Shown here piece after piece: positions 56,951-64,000 of a DNA stretch of 64,000 bases; position 1 is the first letter of the stretch; every line of letters begins with the position of its first letter. Source of the DNA: Wurfbainia villosa (lineage: Eukaryota; Streptophyta; Magnoliopsida; Zingiberales; Zingiberaceae); assembly GCA_025175895.1 (NCBI GenBank), contig CM045989.1, positions 128,229,272-128,293,271 on the forward strand, read 5' to 3'. The translations under genes were made by a program, and so were the position numbers. Below the pieces are notes generated by a model. That model was not told the DNA's origin. It did not search any database and saw nothing but the letters and a program-made list of their open reading frames with translations.

Positions 56951-58559
56951 AGAAGACTTCTGGATGCTGAAGGCTTAGGTGCTAAATGTTTGCTGGAGAA
57001 AGTCACCGAATGGGAGAGAAAGAGGTGGAGTTGAGGAAGATAAAGTTACCGCACAAAAGTAGGACTTTAGAGGGTTTTAGCTTATAAATATCCCTTCAAG
57101 GTGGGAAAGTGGGGCCCATTAGCCCAGAAAGGTGATTAGACGCTTGAAATGGGTAACGAGAAGGGGGGTCCCAGCCCGATAAGCTAGGTAAAACCCGTAA
57201 GGGATCAAGAGTTGGTTAAGTCATTATTGAGGTAGAGAGGAAGCATGATAAGGGGGGTCCCCGCCCGATAAGCCAAGTAAAATCCATAAGGGATCAAGAG
57301 TTGGTTAAGTCATTATCGAGGTAGAGAGGGAACTCATGACCTTAAGAGTCAGACCAAAGGATTAGTCTGACTCTTTTGAGAGGGTGGCTAATGATACTAT
57401 TATAACACGACTAAGAGAACAGAGGAAGGAAAAGGGAAGGGTTGTGATCTAGAGGGTAGGGTCAGACGAATAGGGCTATGGCTCAAGATATACAGCCGAG
57501 TCAGGTAGGATTTAGCTTGAAAAGTTGAGACGAGCTAAGGGTATTACAGTTCGGGGAGTAGAGCTGGGCTAGAAGTATATCTGCTTGGTAGCTAAAATGA
57601 AGTTGGGTAATGACTTGGAGAAGTGAGTGAAACTAGAGAAATGATGACTCGAAAAGAAGAATTGAGTCGAGGGAGTAGCAAGAAAGGTTGATTGAAGGAA
57701 TGTCATAGGGGTAAAATGAAGGAAAGGGAGGACCCCATGGCATTTCCTCATAAGAGTTTGTTATATATCACAACCAACCAAGCCACCTTGTAGGCTCCAC
57801 AGAAGATTCCTAATAACACATACCCGCTAATGACGTAACAACATGATTCCTAGAACCTTTATGGCCCTCCACATGGATAGTGATCTGAATGGTTTGTTAC
57901 ACAACAGCTGGCTCTAGGGGCTGCAAATATAAAAAGAAAGGAAGAAGGAGGAAGTGGGGGGAATCAAAGAATTTATTCTCATTCTATCTACATTTATTGT
58001 TGGTCGGAGGACAACTCCCGCTCAATTTTCTTCTTCCTCATACAGGCTCTAACATAAGCATCAGAGTGTTATTGTCGAGGAGGCCTGTAGTGGTTTAACA
58101 CGCGGTAGCTTTCTCAGGATCTTTACTACAGTGGGCGGAGAAGGACCATCCTCGCATGTACAAGATTGAGGAAGAACCATCTGCATGTTATTTCCTTTAC
58201 TTTGTATAAGTTCTTATTTATATGAGGTTTCTCCACCTCTGGGGGTACTTCCGAGAAGGAGAGATTATAGTGAAGGTGTCTAGCATCGGAGCTCGCTCTA
58301 GAGCTCATCCGTGGAGTAAGAATTTGAGTTCCAAACCACATTAAATTTCATGTCCTCAAGTTATTTACTGGTGTAGTCGGAGAGGCCCCATCCTCGGTGG
58401 CATAAAGTCGAGGAAGAAAAATCTTGATCGCATTAGTTTCCTTTGCAGTTGAGAAGTTAAACTTAGAAGGCAATGTGTATGGGGGAGCTCGGGAGATTTA
58501 AATGATGAAAGGAAGAAGGAAGAAGAGAAGTCTATTGAGAATGTTGATAACACATTTCA
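56951..58559. other. Unassigned, purine-rich noncoding DNA
   Basis: Contains the 80-bp direct repeat at 57161-57329. Two diverged copies of a roughly 70-bp segment start at about 58133 and 58378 (sharing CCATCCTCG ... GAGGAAGAA). No domain is recognised in any frame. Confidence 0.4.
57161..57329. repeat. 80-bp tandem duplication
   Basis: Units 57161-57240 and 57250-57329 both begin AAGGGGGGTCC and end GAGGTAGAGAGG. They differ at a few positions and are separated by 9 bp. Confidence 0.85.
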
Positions 58560-60760
58560 ACCATCTAAGACAACTAGGATCAACTCTAGTTATCACATTG
58601 AGCAAGTTGTAGAGGATGTTTTCCAAGGGATACGGACTAGATCTAACTTTAGGAACTTAGGGAATCAATTTCCATTGATATCCAAAATTGATCCCAAGAT
58701 TAATTATAGATGATGCATTGCTTGATATTGATTGGGTGTTAGTCATAAGATGAGTTGTCTCAATTCAATAGAAGTCGAGTTTGGACTTAGTTCTAAGACC
58801 TCAAGTAAGCACAATTATTAATACTAGATGGATCTTTAGAAATAAGTTGGATTAAAAGAGAATCATTGTTAGAAACAAGGTTAAACTTGTAGTCCAAGAT
58901 TTTAACCTAGTTGAAGGGTTGAATTACCATGAGACATACACATTTGTATCTCGTTTAAAATACATCTAGATACTTCTAGCATATGCAACTTATAAGGGAT
59001 TCAAACTATTTTAAATAAATATGAAATTGATATTCTTAAATAATTTTATTAAGAAAAAAAGTTTATGTAGAGCAACAATCTAGTTTGAAATTTTGGAATT
59101 TTCAAACCATGTTTTCAAGTTTAGGAAAGCTTTATATGTTTTGGAAGATTCACCCCGAACTTGGTATGGAAGACTCTCAATCTTTTTTATTTTCGAAGGC
59201 TTTAAAATATGACAAATAGATTCAACCCTGTTCATAAAATCCAATGAAAATAATATATTTGTTGTGAAAATATATGTGCATGACATTATTTTTAAGTTAA
59301 CCAATAAAGATTTCCCCAATGAATTTATCACTATTATAGAGAGTGAGTTTTGAAATGAGCCTAATTGGAGAATCAAATTTCTTTCTAGGATTTTAAGTCA
59401 AATGAATTAAGGAGGAAATCCATGTCCATCAAAGAAAATATGATAAGGAACTTGTTAAGAAGTTTGACATAGAAAGTGTCAAGAATGTTGGATAATAAAA
59501 GCGTCGCTAGAGGGGGGGGGGGGGGGTGAATAGCGAGCGTGAAATCTTGGTTTCTTTTCATTTGTTCGATTAAGAATATGAGTAATGTAGCGGAAAAATA
59601 AATATGATAAATTTATTTTTACTTGGTTCACAACCCAACGGTTGCTACTTCAAGGCCCCGCGATCTTTGACCGCGTACGAAGTGGCAATCCATTATAGAG
59701 TCTCCTCCTCGTTGGAGGTAGGAGACAACAATCACAAAAAATAAGAGACAAAAACTCGAGGATGAGGCAATAAGCCTACCTCACCTCATTACGATGAAAA
59801 ATCTGATTACAAATTAAACAAACTAATGCTACCGATGAATATGAATCTGAGATGAAGAGCTCGTCGTCGACGTGTTGGCTTTGTAGTATCATCGTCGAAG
59901 CATAGCATTGTTAGAGCACTTGGGAGCAAATAATTTATGATCTTTGGGTTCGAGTCCTCCCCTCCTTTTATAGACTCGTGCCTTAGAATTAGTTCGGATC
60001 CAGATCCTCAATTTGTGGAACTTAAAACGAGGTGGCACCTTATCTTATCGCGAAGTGGCGACGTCAAACGTTATCCTTTTTGACCTAGTGCACAAGGTTG
60101 ATTTATCACCATCAGTCGACTGATGCTCTTCATCAGTCAACTGATGTGCAACAGTCGACTGCCAATAGCCAGCAGTCGATTGCCAGCCTAGCCACTTTCC
60201 TATAATAAGAGGTTAGCCCAGAATATGGTAAATATGACGGTTCCTTACCGTCTAATCTCGACCTATACCTTCCAGTGGTATTCTTAGTCGGATTGCCACC
60301 TATAATCATTCTCGTATAGAGGACACGACCTTACCATTTCTCTTCACACTCGTTCTTACCTCTGGTTTTTTATGACCTATCGCTTTGCTTTCGGTCTTCA
60401 CCTGAGTTCTTTGACTCCCACGAAGTTCTTCCGATGTTGCCCAACCACCATGGTTTCCCGACTCGAGATTCTCTGGGTGTCGTTGACCTTTGGCTTAACT
60501 TAATCATTTCCTACATACTTAATTCAGCTCATGAGATAACAATATGATCTTAACTTTGGATGGTTACCATAATTAAAATCTAGGTTCGATTATCTGGTGC
60601 CCCTGCACCAACAAAGAAATTGTCAACTCCATTAGAAACCAATATTAAGATGGATCATAATTTAGAAGGTAAACTAGTGGACTTTTAAATGTGAAAAAAA
60701 AATAGAATTTTGTAATCATGTACATCCCTAACAATTAGGCTAAAAATATTCCATAAATGA
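58560..60760 (+). pseudogene. pol: Old decayed copia reverse transcriptase, interrupted by a solo LTR
   Basis: Recognisable fragments in order are RTRSNFRNLGNQFPLISKID (58632-58700), ALLDIDW, sequence matching the KARLVAK and YAPVARL regions in broken frames, and LYVLEDSPRTWYGRLS (about 59130-59180). A degraded catalytic box (IYVHDIIF at about 59269) and a connection-region remnant on both sides of the solo LTR (KFDIESVK | LSTPLETNIKMDHNL) follow. It aligns with element A pol, from about 5410 onward, and has many stops. Nothing resembling RNase H is clear beyond about 60700. Confidence 0.75.
59486..60613 (-). mobile_element. Solo Sirevirus-type LTR
   Basis: On the - strand it runs TGTTGGTGCAGGGGC ... 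TCCAACA, 1128 bp, flanked by the duplication AAGAA (59481-59485 and 60614-60618). It has CAGTCGACTG-like palindromes (60110-60185) and a G-run (C-run on the - strand) at 59512-59526 next to CTAGCGACGC. No interior is attached, so the element was probably removed by recombination between its LTRs. Confidence 0.92.
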
Positions 60761-61640
60761 TGGGATCACAACTCAATAAGTTATGGGATGTGATTACATA
60801 GTTGAATTCCACCAAAGGTTGTTTGATCTTTTTAGAAGAATCTTTTAGAATTTTTATTAAAGAATGCTAGTTTTTAAAAAATAACTTGTGTTATCAATTA
60901 TAAAAAGAGTAGTATCTCATGTACTTTAGAGTTAATATAATTTTTAATTTTCATCACGGTATTAGAGTTGAAACTTGATGATTCACTCTTATTATTAATT
61001 ATCCTTTCATTCTATCAGAGCCCAGGTTGCGAAGTCCACTTTTAGATTTTATTTTGTTCAGACATCGAGTTTTGTTTTACTCGATTTTAGCTTTGTGAAT
61101 TTTGGGATATGGCAGTAGCAGGACATCTCCGAGCTATAAAATGTATGGTATGATAATATTTATCACATATCCTTTTTGTTGGTTATGTATTTAGTTGTTT
61201 GTAATAGGGAATAACATGTAGTGTGTTAGCCGCTATTCGTAATCGTGGTTTGGGTTAACCAAAGGAATGACTTGTTGAGTCCGTGAGTCTTAAACTTGCC
61301 ATCGAAAAGGTGAATTTCCTTTGAGAGCCGACTGATACCGAGTCGAAAAGTAGGAACCAAGTTGTCACATTTCTTATGGAGATCAAAGATACAATCTTAG
61401 GGATTTTCACTAACTATGCTAGTCAGATTATTACCTATGGGGTAATGGACAAGGCGTGTATACTATTTTTAATGCAGATATTTGATTACTGTCATTTTCT
61501 TATATTATTTCGGTCCTTAATATCACTGTTTTTATCCTCTCGAGTAATTTATTATTGATTATTATCATGTTTTATGAGTTGGTTATATTTTTGGACCTTA
61601 TTGTAAATTCTCCTAAAATTTGGACTTATATGCAAATTTT
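60761..61640. other. Unassigned AT-rich DNA with a primer-site-like relic
   Basis: TATCAGAGCCCAGGTTG at about 61014-61030 equals the primer site plus the first internal bases of the H family, in + orientation. A second, weaker match (CGGTATTAGAG) lies near 60957. This suggests a decayed Angela/Tork-type element with its LTR to the left. No coding sequence is seen. Confidence 0.45.
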
Positions 61641-62884
61641 ATCTTTGTTTGTTGGAGATCGAGATGAGCTACTGGACTAGACTCATGTTGGATCAAATAT
61701 GGCTTCATCTGGGTCATAATGGACATTTCAAGATGATTTAATCTGAGCCCTTCATCCAGATCAGAAGGCAAATGAAATTAAGGGTTCAGATCTGAGCATT
61801 ATGGACCGTCCGAGGAAAGTGATTGATTCTGAGCCATCCATCTGGATATGGAGTGATCTGGCTCATACATTAAGATCTACACATTTTGTCCTTTCATTCG
61901 GACCGTTGGATCGTGATTATACCTTCAGACGGATCAGATCCGTCCATTTCAAATCAGACTGATTTCAGTCATTGGATGGAGCAGCTTAATTAAGCAATTA
62001 ATATATCCATCAAACCCTAGCTTGTTTGGACGGTTGGGATCAGATGAGGCTCAAATCGGACGGCTGGGAGAAAATCACTAAAACCTTACCTATCTTCCCA
62101 AAATCGGCAGAATTAGCAGCGATTGAAACTTCACGAGAGCGGCGTCTTCTTCCTCGCGAGTGACGTCTTCTTCCTCGCGAGCGACGCGGCGACTTCTTCC
62201 GCTTCCGTGCGAGCGGCAGCAAGATTGCACAGGCAGCCGACGGCGATGCGCAGAAGGAGGTCCTTCCATATCTTGCAACACAGAACAGCAGCGGGCGTCG
62301 TCGTCCTCCTCTCGCGAGCGCGGCGACAACTCCACACAGCACTCCGACGTCCATTCCAGCAATCCCTGGTTCTTCCCCAGTCCATTCCACTCGGCGGATT
62401 TTTCCCTCTTCGGTCCGGTGGAGCTCGCAGAAGCATTTGGGCGGCGACACTCCATCGACTGAGCAGTGGAATTCGCCTGTCCTCACCGGCGATCTTCAGA
62501 GCCCTCACCGGCGGAGTTGAGCTACCGTAGTGGGACGTGGTCACGCCGGTTAGGGGTGACTTACTCGCCGGGATCCCGCGAATCGATTCTGACTCGGCGG
62601 CGTTTATCCAACTCTGGGCGGTCTTCAACAGCAGATGGTGGCGACGAGTATAAGTTCCCAGATCCGATTCCATCCACATTGACTGCTCGTGGTCACGACA
62701 GTCCCGCATCCACATCGGAGCTGTGAACTACCGCATCGATCCAACTATCATCGGAATCCGACGAGAGATCTGCATCCTGAGACCCTTGGAGTGTTCGGTA
62801 TTATCGTAGGTCACCGGAGAGGGTGGTACCTTTCCGGTGTTTGTGGATGACTGTTGATTTACTTTATTGATCTACTGTTAATTC

Positions 62885-63200
62885 AGTATTGTGTTTGTTA
62901 TTGTTTTACTGTGTTACCTTGTTACTTTGTGTGATTTCAGTTTGTGTTTTCTTTTGTATTTGCACTTGTGTTTTCCTTCGTATTTTCACTTGTGTTTTCA
63001 TTTGTGTTGTCACTGGTGTTATTACATTGTGTTTGCATTAGCGTTTTCAATTGTGTTTTCACTAGTGTTATTAATATGTACTTTCACCAGTGGCCTTGAA
63101 CTGTGTTTTTACTAGTGTTTGTAATATGTGTTTTCACTAGTATTTTACTTTGTATTTTAATCTGTGGTTTACCTTGTATTTTATTCTGTATTCTAACTTG
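62885..63200 (+). repeat. Low-complexity GTGTTTTCACT repeats
   Basis: Imperfect units of about 15 bp built on TTGTGTTTTCACTTG or variants alternate over about 300 bp, inside the putative gypsy LTR. Confidence 0.75.
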
Positions 63201-63280
63201 TGTTTAATACGAGTCGTAGTTAGAGTTTTATTTGTGTTATGTTTTAGTTGTTAGGTTAGTTTCATTTACCTTCGACCAAT

Positions 63281-63597
63281 GTACCATATAGTGACAGTGC
63301 AATGCTTGGTTGAATTCCTTTCGTTTATTGCATTTCATTTACTGCAGTTTTTAGTGACTGTTTGACTACTGTGTCGTATAGTGACAGTGCGGTGCATGGT
63401 TGAATGGTTCACATTTGTTTGATCAGTGTACCGTATAGTGACAGTGCGCTGCTTGGTCGCTTTCTTTTCTGTCTGTTAGTTTAGTTTTTAGTGACTATTT
63501 GACTTCTGTGCCGTATAGTGACAGTGCGGTGCATGGTTGAATTGCTCACATTTGTTTGATCATTGTACCGTATAGTGACAGTGCGGTGCGTGATCAC
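63281..63597 (+). repeat. Five copies of a CGTATAGTGACAGTGC motif with dimer periodicity
   Basis: Copies start at about 63281, 63371, 63427, 63508 and 63564 (the first reads CATATAGTGACAGTGC). Copies 2+3 and 4+5 form two dimers about 137 bp apart. Each dimer begins TTTTTAGTGACT and includes TGGTTGAAT and CACATTTGTTTGATCA. Confidence 0.85.
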
Positions 63598-63881
63598 TTA
63601 CTTTTGCACATTAGGATAGTTGCTTGTTACTTGTTATTTGGTAGTTAGGTTTACTTTTTACATGTTTAATTCTCACGTTTGTTTTTGATTTTGCATTTTA
63701 ATTGTTTTGATAATTATAAAACCCCCCAGTATTTACTTCTGTTTAAAAACAAACATCCAGCCATTAGGTTCATTGGGAGATGACCCGAGTCAGTCTTATA
63801 CTGCATTAGTGTAGTTAGGGGGTTCGGTAAATAATTTTGGGAATGGTATTGCGACAGTTAAAAATCGTTCGATCAAAATTT

Positions 63882-63899
63882 TGGCAACGTTGCCGGGGA
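63882..63899 (+). other. Primer-binding site of the gypsy element (tRNA-Asp type, two mismatches)
   Basis: TGGCAACGTTGCCGGGGA differs at two positions from the expected TGGCGCCGTTGCCGGGGA, which is complementary to plant tRNA-Asp. The change creates the 12-bp palindrome GGCAACGTTGCC. The element interior would lie beyond the window. Confidence 0.75.
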
Positions 63900-64000
63900 A
63901 CTTTAATGGGTTAGTTTGTCTTTAAACTGTAGTTTGTTTGTTTGTTTTCTTTTTCTTTTGTTATTATTGCCTTTCTTATTATCTATATTTGTTTCTCATT
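63900..64000 (+). other. Start of the gypsy element leader
   Basis: T-rich text after the primer site with no coding signal; the window ends here. Confidence 0.4.

Larger units (their letters stand above)
61641..63875 (+). repeat. Probable 5' LTR of a Ty3/gypsy (Athila/Tat-like) element; left boundary uncertain
   Basis: The right end ...GATCA is followed six bases later by a tRNA-Asp-type primer site. The 3' part (GGGAGATGACCCGAGTC ... AGTGTAGTTAGGGGG) has the style of Athila/Tat LTR ends. A GC-rich block at 62090-62800 has overlapping frames on both strands with no recognisable domain. The left boundary near TGTTGGAGATC (about 61647) is a guess. Confidence 0.55.

Noticed and set aside
62040..62486. 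148-codon arginine/serine-rich - strand frame overlapping other frames
   Set aside because: GC-rich block with open frames on both strands and no domain; probably chance within an LTR.

Overview
The window is a nest of plant LTR retrotransposons, with no ordinary host gene that I can support. The organism is a flowering plant. Most elements are Ty1/copia with the plant-type primer-binding site TGGTATCAGAGC (initiator-Met tRNA), and the right edge carries a Ty3/gypsy LTR with a tRNA-Asp-type primer site. The species cannot be told from the sequence.

Layout, left to right. Element A (about 63-18328, + strand) is a Sirevirus-like copia with gag and pol, interrupted by element B (7159-16392, - strand, Angela/Tork-like copia, target duplication GTAGA). 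Unassigned LTR-like DNA follows (18329-20641). Element G (20647-35355, + strand, duplication AATAC) is a Sirevirus-like element with gag but no pol, and its gag is split by element H (22245-31592, - strand, Angela/Tork-like, 2.2-kb LTRs, duplication GTTCT). The unassigned DNA resumes at 35361, followed by an LTR fragment ending at 36890 and a minisatellite-bearing stretch. Element I (38682-43996, - strand, duplication AATAG) is an H-family element reduced to two LTRs and about 0.9 kb of interior. Element E (45682-56281, + strand, duplication AACAC) is a gag-only relative of A with an open gag. Its 3' LTR is interrupted by element F (50122-55380, + strand, duplication GTATT), a gag-only sister of G. 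I and E sit in or beside an older reverse-strand gene relic that resembles the plant 'putative gypsy type transposon' protein family (44040-45676 and 56287-56950). A decayed copia pol (58560-60760) carries a solo Sirevirus LTR (59486-60613, - strand, duplication AAGAA). The window ends in a gypsy LTR and primer site (to 63899).

How the parts relate. Three of the four full Sirevirus-like elements (E, F, G; each about 5.3 kb once nested insertions are removed) have LTRs, primer site, polypurine tract and gag but no protease, integrase or reverse transcriptase. They would need enzymes supplied in trans, possibly from a relative of A. The most interesting structure is a roughly 55-60 bp module bounded by CATCTCAC and GTGAGATG. 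It occurs once after gag in each gag-only element and twice in A, where the two copies bracket pol. The leaders of A, E and H also carry repeated short hairpins.

Caution: LTR pairs of one element differ by many short indels clustered in CpG palindromes and CAG/CTG contexts. Some stops and frameshifts reported here could therefore be assembly errors.
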